Notes: generated by a model from the letters alone, not told the origin. A stretch of 64,000 nt of DNA from Brevundimonas sp. Leaf363 (GCF_001424025.1 NZ_LMPZ01000002.1:1230702-1294701); one strand, 5' to 3'; positions 26,284 to 34,776 are shown, counted from the stretch's first letter. Program-made: numbers and translations.

Positions 26284-27284
26284 CCCGCCAGCAGCCGCGC
26301 CGCTTGCGGCGCAAAGTAGCTCAGCACGCCTGCGCAGCCGGCGCGCTTGAAGGCGTGCAGGGTCTCCAGGATGGCGCGATCCTCGTCCAGCCAGCCGTTG
26401 GCGATGGAGGCCTGCATCATCGAGTACTCGCCCGACACCTGATAGGCGAAGGTCGGTACGCGGAAGGTCTCGACCACGCGGCGCACGATGTCGAGGTACA
26501 GCATCCCCGGCTTGACCATCACCGCATCCGCGCCTTCGGCCAGGTCCATGGCCACTTCGCGCAGGGCCTCGTCGGTGTTGGCGTAGTCCATCTGATAGGT
26601 CTTCTTGTCGCCCGTCAGCATCTTGGCCGAGCCCACCGCGTCGCGGTACGGGCCGTAGAAGGCCGAGGCGTATTTGGCGGCGTAGGACAGGATCAGAGTG
26701 TCCGAGAAGCCGTTGGCCTCCAGCGCCTCGCGGATCGCCTGGACCCGGCCGTCCATCATGTCCGAGGGGGCGACGATGTCGGCGCCGGCATGAGCCTGGA
26801 TGAAGGCCTGTTCGGCCAGCCGTTCCAGCGTCGCGTCGTTCAGGATGCGGCCGTCCTCGACCACGCCGTCGTGGCCATGGTCGGTGTAGCAGTCCAGTGC
26901 CACGTCGCACATGACGCCGACCTCAGGCGCGGCGTCCTTGATCGCCTTGATGCAGTCGGGGATCAGGCCGTCGGGGTCGGTCGCGCCGGTTCCGATCGAG
27001 TCTTTGATGGCGACGTCGACATTGGGGAACAGGGCAACAGCGGGGATACCCAGGCTGCGCGCCTCGACCGCCGCCTGCGCCGCCGCCTTGGGCGACAGGC
27101 GGAAGACGCCGGGCATGGAGGCGATGGCCTGCCGGTCCTCGGCGCCGTCATGGACGATCAGCGGCCACACCAGATCGGCGGGCGTCAGCACGGTCTCAGC
27201 CACCATCCGCCGCACCCACGGACTGGCGCGCAGCCGGCGCGGGCGGGCGAGAGGAAAGGGTGCGGGCGGGAAGGGCAGGGTCAT
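26280..27284 (-). CDS. hemB: delta-aminolevulinic acid dehydratase (porphobilinogen synthase)
   Basis: HemB condenses two 5-aminolevulinate molecules into porphobilinogen in haem synthesis. The 334-residue protein shows RRMVAETVLTPADLVWPLIV, the metal and active-site region VGVMCDVALDCYTDHGHDG, the first Schiff-base lysine in LSYAAKYASAFYGPYRDAVG, and the second in DAVMVKPGMLYLDIV. It works directly after HemA, encoded at 33155. Its upstream region is unusual: repeat B2 begins only 17 bp before its start codon. Confidence 0.97.
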   Translation of the reverse strand: MTLPFPPAPFPLARPRRLRASPWVRRMVAETVLTPADLVWPLIVHDGAEDRQAIASMPGVFRLSPKAAAQAAVEARSLGIPAVALFPNVDVAIKDSIGTGATDPDGLIPDCIKAIKDAAPEVGVMCDVALDCYTDHGHDGVVEDGRILNDATLERLAEQAFIQAHAGADIVAPSDMMDGRVQAIREALEANGFSDTLILSYAAKYASAFYGPYRDAVGSAKMLTGDKKTYQMDYANTDEALREVAMDLAEGADAVMVKPGMLYLDIVRRVVETFRVPTFAYQVSGEYSMMQASIANGWLDEDRAILETLHAFKRAGCAGVLSYFAPQAARLLAG

Positions 27285-27301
27285 GGGGGCGTCCTACTCT
27301 T

Positions 27302-27471
27302 ATCCCTCTCCCGGCGGGAGAGGGCTTGAGCGCCTGAGAGCGTAGCGATCAGTCCTGCGCGAAAGGGTGAGGGGTATGCCCTCACCTGTTAGCCGCCCAC
27401 CCCTCACCCTTTCGGCTTACCCAATCGCCTTCGGCTCTTGGAGCCTCAAGCCCTCTCCCTCTGGGAGAGGG
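27302..27471 (-). repeat. palindromic repeat element family B, copy 2
   Basis: About 170 bp, the reverse complement of the arrangement at 19711-19880: the GCGAAAGGGTGAGGGG arm comes first and the CCAATCGCCTTCGGCTCTTG side last. It fills almost the whole 205 bp gap between the divergent hemB and acyl-CoA dehydrogenase genes. Its terminal GGGAGAGGG sits where the dehydrogenase Shine-Dalgarno would be expected. Confidence 0.85.
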
Positions 27472-27489
27472 AGCGCGTTAGAAGATGTG

Positions 27490-28626
27490 ATGCACTTCGC
27501 CCTCACCGACGATCAGCGCGCCATTCAGGACGCCGCCCGCGCCTTCTCCGCCGACCTGCTGGCGCCCAACGCCGCCGAGTGGGACGAGACCAAGCATTTC
27601 CCCGTCGACGTCATGCGCCAGGCCGCCGAGATGGGCTTCTGCGGCATCTACACCGGCGAGGAGCACGGCGGCATGGGCCTGGGCCGCGTCGAGGCGGCGG
27701 TGATCTTCGAGGAGCTGTCGGCAGGCGACGTCTCGACCGCCGCCTTCATCTCGATCCACAACATGGCGACGTGGATGATCGACCGCTTCGGCTCTGACGA
27801 CCTGCGCGGCCGCTATGTGCCGTCGCTAGTCTCCATGGAGCGGATCGCTAGCTATTGCCTGACCGAGCCCGGCTCCGGCTCGGACGCGGCAGCGCTGCGC
27901 ACCACGGCGCGGCGCGACGGCGAGCACTACATCTTGAACGGCTCCAAGGCCTTCATCTCGGGCGCGGGAACCAGCGACGTCTACGTGGTCATGGCCCGCA
28001 CCGGCGCCGACGGGCCGAAGGGCATCTCGGCCTTCGTGGTCGAGAAGGACGCGCCCGGCCTGTCGTTCGGGGCCCAGGAGAAGAAGCTAGGCTGGAACAG
28101 CCAGCCGACCGCCATCGTCAGCTTCGACGACTGCCGCATCCCGGCCGCCAATCTGCTGGGCGAGGAGGGCGCCGGCTTCCGCTACGCCATGATGGGCCTG
28201 GACGGCGGCCGCCTGAACATCGCCGCCTGCTCGCTGGGCGGCGCCCGTCTCGCACTGGAGACGGCCCAGGCCTATGTCGCCTCGCGCAAACAGTTCGGCA
28301 AGCCGCTGGCCGACTTCCAGAACACCCAGTTCCAGCTGGCCGACATGGCCACCGAACTGGAGGCCGCGCGCCTGATGGTCCTGCGCGGCGCCTGGGCCAT
28401 CGACACCGACCATCCCTCCAAGACCCAGTGGTGCGCCATGGCCAAGCGACTGGCCACCGACGCCTGTTTCCAGATCGTCGACCGCGCCCTGCAGTTGCAC
28501 GGCGGCTACGGCTATCTGAAGGACTACCCGATCGAGCGCCTGCTGCGCGACCTGCGCGTCCACCGCATCCTGGAAGGCACGAACGAGATCATGCGGGTGA
28601 TCATCGCGCGAGAGATGCTGCGGTAG
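27490..28626 (+). CDS. acyl-CoA dehydrogenase, probably isobutyryl-CoA dehydrogenase
   Basis: A 378-residue flavoprotein oxidising an acyl-CoA to the 2-enoyl-CoA. Signatures are CLTEPGSGSDAAALRTTA, GSKAFISGAG, the RKQFGKPLADFQNTQF helix, and the C-terminal catalytic-glutamate region QLHGGYGYLKDYPIERLLRD, then HRILEGTNEIMRVIIAREML. Neighbouring genes for 3-hydroxyisobutyryl-CoA hydrolase and 3-hydroxyisobutyrate dehydrogenase suggest valine catabolism and an isobutyryl-CoA substrate; that is inference from context. The ATG at 27490 follows a possible GTG start at 27487. Repeat B2 ends 18 bp upstream. Confidence 0.92.
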   Translation: MHFALTDDQRAIQDAARAFSADLLAPNAAEWDETKHFPVDVMRQAAEMGFCGIYTGEEHGGMGLGRVEAAVIFEELSAGDVSTAAFISIHNMATWMIDRFGSDDLRGRYVPSLVSMERIASYCLTEPGSGSDAAALRTTARRDGEHYILNGSKAFISGAGTSDVYVVMARTGADGPKGISAFVVEKDAPGLSFGAQEKKLGWNSQPTAIVSFDDCRIPAANLLGEEGAGFRYAMMGLDGGRLNIAACSLGGARLALETAQAYVASRKQFGKPLADFQNTQFQLADMATELEAARLMVLRGAWAIDTDHPSKTQWCAMAKRLATDACFQIVDRALQLHGGYGYLKDYPIERLLRDLRVHRILEGTNEIMRVIIAREMLR

Positions 28627-28651
28627 GCGAAGCACGTGCATCGTGCTAAGC

Positions 28652-28666
28652 TGACCATAATGGTCA
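28652..28666 (+). promoter_or_regulatory. perfect palindrome upstream of toxin-antitoxin pair (probable operator)
   Basis: TGACCATAATGGTCA is a perfect 7-bp inverted repeat around one central base, 11 bp before the antitoxin ATG. CATAAT inside it resembles a -10 element. Phd/YefM-type antitoxins autoregulate by binding such palindromes, so this is a likely operator. Confidence 0.65.
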
Positions 28667-28676
28667 GGAGGCGTTG

Positions 28677-28955
28677 ATGCGTGAAGTCGGGGTGCTTGAG
28701 GCCAAGACGTCTTTCACTCAGTTGATCGCTGAAGTGGAGCGAACCGGCGAGGGGGTGACAGTGACCCGTCGCGGAAAGGCGGCCGTGCGGATCATGCCGG
28801 TGCAAACCACCGCCCGACCAAGCCCTGAACAGCGGGCCGCTACTGTTCGGGACCTTTTAGCTCGGCGCGACGCCCAGCCGTTCGTCGAAGGGTTCGACGA
28901 TCTGTCATGGGAAGAACTGAAACGGATCGGGCGTGGTGAAGACCGTTACGGTTGA
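28677..28955 (+). CDS. Phd/YefM-family antitoxin
   Basis: A 92-residue antitoxin. The N-terminal DNA-binding fold is recognisable from REVGVLEAKTSFTQLIAEVE, TGEGVTVTRRGKAAVRIMPV. The C-terminal part is polar and acidic (FVEGFDDLSWEELKRIGR), the usual toxin-binding segment. AGGAG lies just before the chosen ATG. The 3' end overlaps the PIN toxin gene by 23 bp. Its role is to neutralise the neighbouring toxin and repress the operon from the palindrome at 28652. Confidence 0.9.
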   Translation: MREVGVLEAKTSFTQLIAEVERTGEGVTVTRRGKAAVRIMPVQTTARPSPEQRAATVRDLLARRDAQPFVEGFDDLSWEELKRIGRGEDRYG

Positions 28956-29358
28956 CGCGTCCGCCGCGACCAGCTGGCTATTCCCGAGCCAGGCCACTAA
29001 AGCGGCCGACGCCTTCCTCACAAGTAGAGAGCCGCGCCGCCTGATCGCCCCCAGCGTCTTTGCGTGGGAGGTCGGAAATCAGATCCTTCGGCGCGCTCGC
29101 CACGGCCGATTGCCGCTGTCCATCATGCTCCAGGACCTGCGGATTCTCGAGGTGGACATCCTGCCACCACCGTCCGGAGAGGCCGTTCTGACGTCGATCG
29201 AAACGGCGCTGGCGAGTGGGCTGAGCTTGTTTGACAATGCGTATTTGCAGCTCTGCGCCGCCGAGCGGGCAGCGCTTGCAAGCCGCGATGCGGACCTCCT
29301 GCATGCAGCACATCTCGCTGGTGTCGAAACGTTCGACCTGCGAGACCCGTCCTCATGA
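28933..29358 (+). CDS. PIN-domain toxin (VapC-like ribonuclease)
   Basis: A 141-residue PIN-domain protein, predicted to be a magnesium-dependent RNase that blocks translation when freed from its antitoxin. The acidic catalytic set is visible: Asp in VDASAATSW, Glu in FAWEVGNQIL, Asp in SLFDNAYLQL and Asp in SRDADLLHAA. It starts at GTG (28933 or 28936) inside the antitoxin gene and its stop overlaps the hydrolase ATG downstream (ATGA). No catalytic residue is obviously lost. Confidence 0.9.
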   Translation: MVKTVTVDASAATSWLFPSQATKAADAFLTSREPRRLIAPSVFAWEVGNQILRRARHGRLPLSIMLQDLRILEVDILPPPSGEAVLTSIETALASGLSLFDNAYLQLCAAERAALASRDADLLHAAHLAGVETFDLRDPSS

Positions 29359-30389
29359 CCGACGAAATCCTGACCCACGTCGAGCACGGCGTAGGGCGAA
29401 TCACCCTGAACCGGCCCAAGGCGCTGCATGCGCTGAACCGGGGGATGTGCGAGGCGATGCTGGCGGCGCTTCTGGCGTGGCGCGAGGATGATCGGGTGCG
29501 CTCGGTCATCATCGACCATGCGGGCGAGCGCGGCTTTTGCGCCGGGGGCGACATCCGCATGTTGGCCGAGAGCGGCGCCACCGACGGCGTCGACGCCCGC
29601 GCCTTCTTCTACGCCGAGTACCGCCTGAACCATCTGCTGTTCGAATACCCCAAGCCGGTGACGGCCATCATCGACGGCATCGTCATGGGCGGCGGCGTCG
29701 GCATCTCGCTGCCGGCCAAGGTGCGGATCGCGACGGAGCGGACCACCTTCGCCATGCCGGAGACCGGCATCGGCCTGTTCCCGGACGTCGGCGGCGGCTG
29801 GTTCCTGCCGCGCCTGCCGGAGCCTGAGCTGGGAACCTGGCTTGCCCTGACCGGCGCGCGGCTGAAGGGGCGCGACACCGTCTCGGCCGGGATCGCGACA
29901 CACTACGTCGAGAGCGCGGATCTGCCGGGCGTGAAGGCGGCCCTGCTGAGGGGCGACGCCTCCGTGCTGGACGGACTGGCGACCGAAGGCGCGACGATCA
30001 TGCCTGAGCTGGGCGCGCTGGTCCCGCTGTTCGGCCACGACACGGTCGAGGCGATCTTCGCGGCGCTGGAGGCCGACGGCCGCGACTGGCCGATGGCCCA
30101 GCTGGCCATCCTCAGGACCCGCTCGCCGCAGTCGATGAAGGTGTCGCTGCGGCAGCTGCGCACCGGCGCGAGCCTGCCGAGCTTCGCGGACAATATGGCG
30201 ATGGAATACGCCCTGGCCGGCCGCATCGTCGCCACGCACGATTTCCAGGAGGGCGTCCGCGCCGTCATCGTCGACAAGGACAATGCGCCGCGCTGGTCGC
30301 CGGCCGAGCTGACGGGCGTCACGGACGAACAGGTCGAGGGCTTCTTCGCGCCCTTGCCGCCCGGCGAGGAATGGACCCCGGTTTTCTGA
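29355..30389 (+). CDS. 3-hydroxyisobutyryl-CoA hydrolase (crotonase family)
   Basis: A 344-residue crotonase-fold enzyme matching 3-hydroxyisobutyryl-CoA hydrolases, which release free 3-hydroxyisobutyrate in valine degradation. It shows ITLNRPKALHALNRGM, the oxyanion-hole stretch GFCAGGDIRML, DGIVMGGGVGISLPAKVRIA, PETGIGLFPDVGGGWFLPRL, and a C-terminal region longer than that of simple enoyl-CoA hydratases (FQEGVRAVIVDKDNAPRWSP). The start overlaps the PIN toxin stop. Context with the dehydrogenases at 27490 and 32078 supports the assignment. Confidence 0.9.
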   Translation: MTDEILTHVEHGVGRITLNRPKALHALNRGMCEAMLAALLAWREDDRVRSVIIDHAGERGFCAGGDIRMLAESGATDGVDARAFFYAEYRLNHLLFEYPKPVTAIIDGIVMGGGVGISLPAKVRIATERTTFAMPETGIGLFPDVGGGWFLPRLPEPELGTWLALTGARLKGRDTVSAGIATHYVESADLPGVKAALLRGDASVLDGLATEGATIMPELGALVPLFGHDTVEAIFAALEADGRDWPMAQLAILRTRSPQSMKVSLRQLRTGASLPSFADNMAMEYALAGRIVATHDFQEGVRAVIVDKDNAPRWSPAELTGVTDEQVEGFFAPLPPGEEWTPVF

Positions 30390-30442
30390 CCTTGCCAGCA
30401 GGCGCCGGGCGAGCGTAGCTGTCGCATCCCCTGGAGCTACCC

Positions 30443-31234
30443 ATGATCAAGCCGCTCGTCGCCGCCGCCGCTCTCGCCCTGGCCGTCGGCCTGGGAGGTT
30501 GTGTCATCATCGCCGATGACGGAGGCGACAGCGACGTGGTCAACATCGCCGCGCCCGCCACCGACTACGCGGCGCTCTACGCCTCGGCCGTCTCGGATAG
30601 CCGCCGCCTGCCGGACGAGGTGGCGCGCGACCCGCTGCGCAAGCCCGCGGAGATGCTGGCCTTCATGGACCTGGAGCCCGGCGACGCCATCGCCGACATC
30701 CGGCCGGAGGAGGGCTATTTCACCCGCCTGTTCGCGCCGGTCGTGGGCCCGTCGGGTCATGTCTACGCCTTCGTGCCGAACCAGACGTCGGAGCGCGAGA
30801 ACGCCTACGGCGACACCTTGGCGGCCACATTCCCGAACGTCAGCCGCCAGACCGGCAAGCTGGAGGAGATGGCCTTCGACCGTCCGCTGGACGTCGTCTT
30901 CATGGGCCAGGAATACCACGACTTCGTCATCGACCGGTTCGGCGTCGATGTGCCGGCGATGAACGCGGCGGTGTTCGCGGCGCTGAAGCCGGGCGGCCTC
31001 TACGTCATTCTGGATCACCAGTCGGCGCCGGGTGCGGGCATCACCCAGGTCGGCACCCTGCACCGCATCGAAGCCTCGGCTCTGCGCGCCCAGATCGAGG
31101 CGGCGGGCTTCATCTTCGACGGCGAGACCGACGCGGTCGCCAACCCCGCCGACGACCACAGCCTGTCGGTCTTCGACGCCGCCATCCGCGGCCGCACGGA
31201 CCAGTTCGTCTATCGTTTTAGGAAGCCCGCCTAG
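30443..31234 (+). CDS. exported lipoprotein with methyltransferase-like fold
   Basis: A 263-residue protein with a lipoprotein signal: hydrophobic N-terminus and lipobox GLGGC (cysteine near residue 20). The mature part resembles class I SAM-dependent methyltransferases of the COG4798 type: PGDAIADIRPEEGYFTRLFA at motif I, VDVVFMGQ-like strand (LDVVFMGQEYHDFV), and AALKPGGLYVILDHQSAPG. Motif I normally reads like DxGxGxG; here it is DIRPEEG, so SAM binding is doubtful. A paralogue follows immediately. Localisation outside the cytoplasm also argues against ordinary methyltransferase activity. Confidence 0.8.
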   Translation: MIKPLVAAAALALAVGLGGCVIIADDGGDSDVVNIAAPATDYAALYASAVSDSRRLPDEVARDPLRKPAEMLAFMDLEPGDAIADIRPEEGYFTRLFAPVVGPSGHVYAFVPNQTSERENAYGDTLAATFPNVSRQTGKLEEMAFDRPLDVVFMGQEYHDFVIDRFGVDVPAMNAAVFAALKPGGLYVILDHQSAPGAGITQVGTLHRIEASALRAQIEAAGFIFDGETDAVANPADDHSLSVFDAAIRGRTDQFVYRFRKPA

Positions 31235-31259
31235 AGGCTTGAACCCAAGGGAGATCGCC

Positions 31260-32015
31260 ATGCGTCGCGCACTCGTTCTGGCCCTCGCGGTCGGTCTCGT
31301 CTTCACCACCGGCGCGGCCGCGCACCAGGCCGCCGATCCCGGCGCGGCCTATGCGTCCGTGCTGGCCGACCCGATCCGCACCGATGCGGACCGCGAACGT
31401 GACGCCGCGCGTCACACTGCCGAGACCCTGGCCTTTGCGCAGGTGAAGCCGGGCCAGAAGATCGCCGACATGATCATCGGCGGCGGCTACTTCACCCGCG
31501 CCTTCTCCGCCGCCGTCGGACCGCAGGGACACGTCACGGCCTGGCAGCCGGACGAGTTCGTCGGCTTCCAGGCCAGCTACGGCGAGGCGGTCACCGCCGC
31601 CGACGCTTTGGCCAATGTCGATGGCGTCTCTTCGCCCATCGGCGCGCCCGCGTTTCCCGCCGGACTGGACCTGATCTTCACGGCCCAGAACTACCACGAC
31701 CTGCACCTGAAGCCGTTCGCGGCGGACACCGCCACCAAGGTCAATGCGGCGGCCTTCGCGGCCCTGAAGCCGGGCGGCCTCTACGTCATCATTGACCACT
31801 ATGCGGTGGCCGGTTCGGGGCTTGAGGCCGCCGACAGCCTGCACCGGATCGACATCGAGTCGGTTAAGTCGGAGGTCGAGGCGGCGGGATTCGTTCTGGA
31901 CGGCTCCAGCGACCTGCTGGCCAACGCCGCCGATCCGCGCACGGCGCTGGTGTTCGATCCCGCGATCCGGGGCCACACCAGTCAGTTCATGTTGCGGTTC
32001 AAGAAGCCGACTTAA
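31260..32015 (+). CDS. exported methyltransferase-like protein, paralogue of the preceding gene
   Basis: A 251-residue protein with a cleavable signal peptide (MRRALVLALAVGLVFTTGAA, cleavage near AHQA). It aligns along its length with the preceding lipoprotein: DPIRTDADRERDAARH, PGQKIADMIIGGGYFTRAFS at motif I, LDLIFTAQNYHDLHL, AALKPGGLYVIIDHYAVAG, and an almost identical ending (HTSQFMLRFKKPT against RTDQFVYRFRKPA). Motif I keeps three consecutive glycines but lacks the usual first glycine pattern. The tandem pair points to gene duplication. Function unknown. Confidence 0.8.
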   Translation: MRRALVLALAVGLVFTTGAAAHQAADPGAAYASVLADPIRTDADRERDAARHTAETLAFAQVKPGQKIADMIIGGGYFTRAFSAAVGPQGHVTAWQPDEFVGFQASYGEAVTAADALANVDGVSSPIGAPAFPAGLDLIFTAQNYHDLHLKPFAADTATKVNAAAFAALKPGGLYVIIDHYAVAGSGLEAADSLHRIDIESVKSEVEAAGFVLDGSSDLLANAADPRTALVFDPAIRGHTSQFMLRFKKPT

Positions 32016-32077
32016 GGCCACGCTGGCGTCTGATCCGACCCCGGTCTAACCCTCGATCAACATCGAGGAGACGCGCC

Positions 32078-32974
32078 GTGACCAAGATCGCCTTCATCGG
32101 CCTGGGCAATATGGGCGGCGGCATGGCCGCCAATCAGGCCAAGGCGGGCCATGCGGTCAGGGCCTTCGATCTGTCCGCGACGGCGCTGGATAAAGCCAAG
32201 GCCGCCGGCTGCATCCCCGTCGATTCGGTCGTCGAGGCCGTGCGCGACGCCGAGGTGGTCATCACCATGCTGCCCGCCGGCCCGCATGTGCGCGGCGTGT
32301 ATGTCGACAGCATCATCGGCGCGGCGCCGTCGACGGCCCTTCTGATCGACTGCTCCACCATCGACGTCGACAGCGCCCGCGCCGTGGCGAACCAGGCGCG
32401 TGAGGCGGGCTATCGCTTCGCCGACGCTCCCGTTTCGGGGGGTACGGCGGCGGCCGAAGCCGGGACCCTGGCCTTCATGGTCGGCTGCGACGCGCGCGAT
32501 TTCGCCGATGTCGAAGCGGCGCTCGAGCCCATGAGCCGCATCACCATCCGCGCCGGCGATCACGGGGCAGGGCAGGCGGCCAAGATCTGCAACAACATGC
32601 TGCTGGGAATCAGCATGCTGGGTACCTGCGAAGCCATCGCCCTGGCCGAACGGCTGGGACTGGACCCGGAGCGCTTCTTCGAGATCGCGTCCAAGTCCTC
32701 GGGCCAGTGCTGGAGCGTCAGCAGCTACTACCCCTGGCCCGGCCCGGTCCCGACCGCCCCGTCCAACCGCGACTACCAAGGCGGCTTTGCCACGGCGATG
32801 ATGCTGAAGGACTTGAAGCTGGCGCAGGAGGCGGCGGCCAAGGCGGGCGCGACCACCCCGCTCGGGGCCCAGGCCGAGGCCATGTACGCCCTGTTCGACC
32901 GGCTGGGCCACGGCGGGCGAGACTTCTCGGCCATGCTGCAGTTGATGCGCGGCAAGCTCGATGAACTGGCTTGA
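32078..32974 (+). CDS. mmsB: 3-hydroxyisobutyrate dehydrogenase
   Basis: MmsB oxidises 3-hydroxyisobutyrate to methylmalonate semialdehyde with NAD in valine breakdown. The 298-residue protein has IAFIGLGNMGGGMAANQAKA, the substrate-binding DAPVSGGTAAAEAGTLAFMV, the catalytic lysine in GAGQAAKICNNMLLGISMLG, and the family C-terminus (FATAMMLKDLKLAQEAA, then GRDFSAMLQL). It is on the same strand as the hydrolase and acyl-CoA dehydrogenase, forming a partial valine pathway. The mmsA step is not in the window. Confidence 0.93.
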   Translation: MTKIAFIGLGNMGGGMAANQAKAGHAVRAFDLSATALDKAKAAGCIPVDSVVEAVRDAEVVITMLPAGPHVRGVYVDSIIGAAPSTALLIDCSTIDVDSARAVANQAREAGYRFADAPVSGGTAAAEAGTLAFMVGCDARDFADVEAALEPMSRITIRAGDHGAGQAAKICNNMLLGISMLGTCEAIALAERLGLDPERFFEIASKSSGQCWSVSSYYPWPGPVPTAPSNRDYQGGFATAMMLKDLKLAQEAAAKAGATTPLGAQAEAMYALFDRLGHGGRDFSAMLQLMRGKLDELA

Positions 32975-33039
32975 CCGCGAGCGGATCGTGACGGGCATCG
33001 TCCATGCGGGCGATCCCCGAACAAGCACACGATCTCTCC

Positions 33040-33058
33040 TGAGAATCGTTATCAATTA
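33040..33058 (+). promoter_or_regulatory. Fur-box-like palindrome upstream of hemA
   Basis: TGAGAATCGTTATCAATTA resembles the classical iron box (GATAATGATAATCATTATC) in its GAGAAT/ATTATC-like halves. It is strikingly AT-rich against the local background and lies about 97 bp before the hemA start. Regulation of haem synthesis by Fur is known in alphaproteobacteria. The match is by eye. Confidence 0.5.
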
Positions 33059-33154
33059 GCAGGTTGCGGCGTTTTACCGCCGTCTTGCGGTGGACTTGCC
33101 CGGACCTTAAGCGCACATAGCGCGCGAAGAAAACCAGCCGGGTCTCGCGCCGCC

Positions 33155-34381
33155 TTGTTCGACTATTCCGCCGCTTTCGACGCCGCCGTCACCCAGGTGA
33201 AGGACGAGGGACGCTACCGCGTCTTCGCCGACCTGAAGCGCGTGCGCGGTCAGTTCCCCAAGGCGATCCGTCGCCGCGAGGACGGCTCGGAGCAGGACGT
33301 CATCGTCTGGTGCTCGAACGACTACCTCGGCATGGGCCAGCATCCGGCCGTTCTGGACGCCATGCAGGCCGAGATCGAGGCCGTTGGCGCTGGCGCTGGC
33401 GGCACGCGCAACATCTCGGGCACCACCCGTTCCGCCGTCGATCTGGAGGCCGAGCTGGCCGAATGGCACGCCAAGGAAGCGGCGCTGCTGTTCACCTCGG
33501 GCTATGTGGCCAATGAGGCGACACTGACGACGCTGCAGCGCATCCTGCCGGGCCTGATCGTCTTTTCCGACAGCCTGAACCACGCCTCGATGATCGCCGG
33601 CATCCGCAACGGCGGCTGCGAGCGGCACATCTACGCTCACAACGACCTGGTGCATCTGGAGGCCTTGCTGGCCGCCGCCCCGGTCGATGCGCCCAAGTTG
33701 ATCGCCTTCGAGAGCGTCTATTCGATGGACGGCGACATCGCTGACCTGAAGGGCACGATCGCCCTGGCGCACAAGTACGGCGCGATGACCTATCTGGACG
33801 AAGTCCACGCGGTCGGCCTCTACGGCGCGCGCGGCGCCGGCGTGGCCGAACGCGACGGCGTTCAGGACCAGATCGACATCATCGAGTGCACCCTGGGCAA
33901 AGCCATCGGCGTGATGGGCGGCTACATCGCCGCCTCGACCGCCATCGTCGATGCAATCCGCAGCTGGGCCGCGGGCTTCATCTTCACCACAAGCCTGCCG
34001 CCGGCCCTGACCGCCGGAGCCTTGGCCTCGGTGCGCTGGCTCAAGACCCACCCGGAGCTGCGCGAGGCCCATCAGGAACGCGCCGCCACCCTGAAGCAGC
34101 GCTTCGCCGCCGCCGGCATCCCTGTCCTGCCCAGCGTCAGCCACATCGTGCCGGTGCACGTCGGCGACCCGGTGCACTGCAAGATGATCTCGGACATGCT
34201 GCTGGAGAACCACGGCGTCTACGTCCAGCCGATCAACTATCCGACCGTCCCCAAGGGGACCGAGCGCCTGCGCTTCACCCCCTCGCCGAACCACACCGAC
34301 GCCATGATGGACGATCTGGTCAAGGCGATGGACCGGCTCTGGACGCATTGCAACGTCGCCCGGATGCCCGCCGCAGCCTGA
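33155..34381 (+). CDS. hemA: 5-aminolevulinate synthase
   Basis: This is the C4-pathway enzyme that joins glycine and succinyl-CoA to make 5-aminolevulinate, typical of alphaproteobacteria. The 408-residue PLP enzyme shows [13 protein letters not shown], the glycine-rich [20 protein letters not shown], the PLP aspartate region [14 protein letters not shown], and the Schiff-base lysine in [15 protein letters not shown]. Translation begins at a TTG that matches the family N-terminus ([14 protein letters not shown]). A Fur-like site lies upstream, and glyA, which makes its substrate glycine, lies 650 bp downstream. Confidence 0.96.
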   Translation: MFDYSAAFDAAVTQVKDEGRYRVFADLKRVRGQFPKAIRRREDGSEQDVIVWCSNDYLGMGQHPAVLDAMQAEIEAVGAGAGGTRNISGTTRSAVDLEAELAEWHAKEAALLFTSGYVANEATLTTLQRILPGLIVFSDSLNHASMIAGIRNGGCERHIYAHNDLVHLEALLAAAPVDAPKLIAFESVYSMDGDIADLKGTIALAHKYGAMTYLDEVHAVGLYGARGAGVAERDGVQDQIDIIECTLGKAIGVMGGYIAASTAIVDAIRSWAAGFIFTTSLPPALTAGALASVRWLKTHPELREAHQERAATLKQRFAAAGIPVLPSVSHIVPVHVGDPVHCKMISDMLLENHGVYVQPINYPTVPKGTERLRFTPSPNHTDAMMDDLVKAMDRLWTHCNVARMPAAA

Positions 34382-34419
34382 CGCTTCGGCCGCGCGACGT
34401 TTCATGGTAGATTTCGCCC

Positions 34420-34776
34420 ATGAACGCCCATCAGCCCATCCAGCAGGCACCATCCGAGGAGATTGATCTTTTCGAGATGTCGAACCTGTATCCCAAGCAC
34501 ACAGGGCTGCCGATGACGGTCTGGGTGGGCGTGAAGGGCGGAGCGCGGCACGACGTGCGCGTAAAGGTCTGTCGCACACACGGCAACCACATGGACATCC
34601 ACGACACCGCGGTCGTCAGCGTTCGTCCGACGCCGGAGCTGATCGATGGGCCCCTTCGCGCCGCTGATTTGAAGGTCGTGCAGGCTTGGATCGCGCTGAA
34701 TGCCGACGCGATCATCGGTCACTGGGATGGCGAGCTGGACTCGATGGACCTGGGCCTCGCCCTCAAGAAGGTCTGA
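34420..34776 (+). CDS. hypothetical protein (118 aa)
   Basis: A soluble-looking 118-residue protein with features of a small conserved domain: LPMTVWVGVKGGARHDVRVK, a histidine-rich THGNHMDIHD stretch, VVSVRPTPELIDGPL, and the ending DAIIGHWDGELDSMDLGLAL. The last part recalls short alphaproteobacterial proteins whose C-terminus reads like a tryptophan-containing acidic helix, but I cannot name the family. It lies three bases upstream of another small gene and between hemA and glyA. Confidence 0.72.
   Translation: MNAHQPIQQAPSEEIDLFEMSNLYPKHTGLPMTVWVGVKGGARHDVRVKVCRTHGNHMDIHDTAVVSVRPTPELIDGPLRAADLKVVQAWIALNADAIIGHWDGELDSMDLGLALKKV

Noticed and set aside
30443..31234. A cytoplasmic methyltransferase in valine metabolism
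   Set aside because: The clear lipobox and altered glycine loop argue against a cytoplasmic SAM enzyme, so only a methyltransferase-like fold is claimed.
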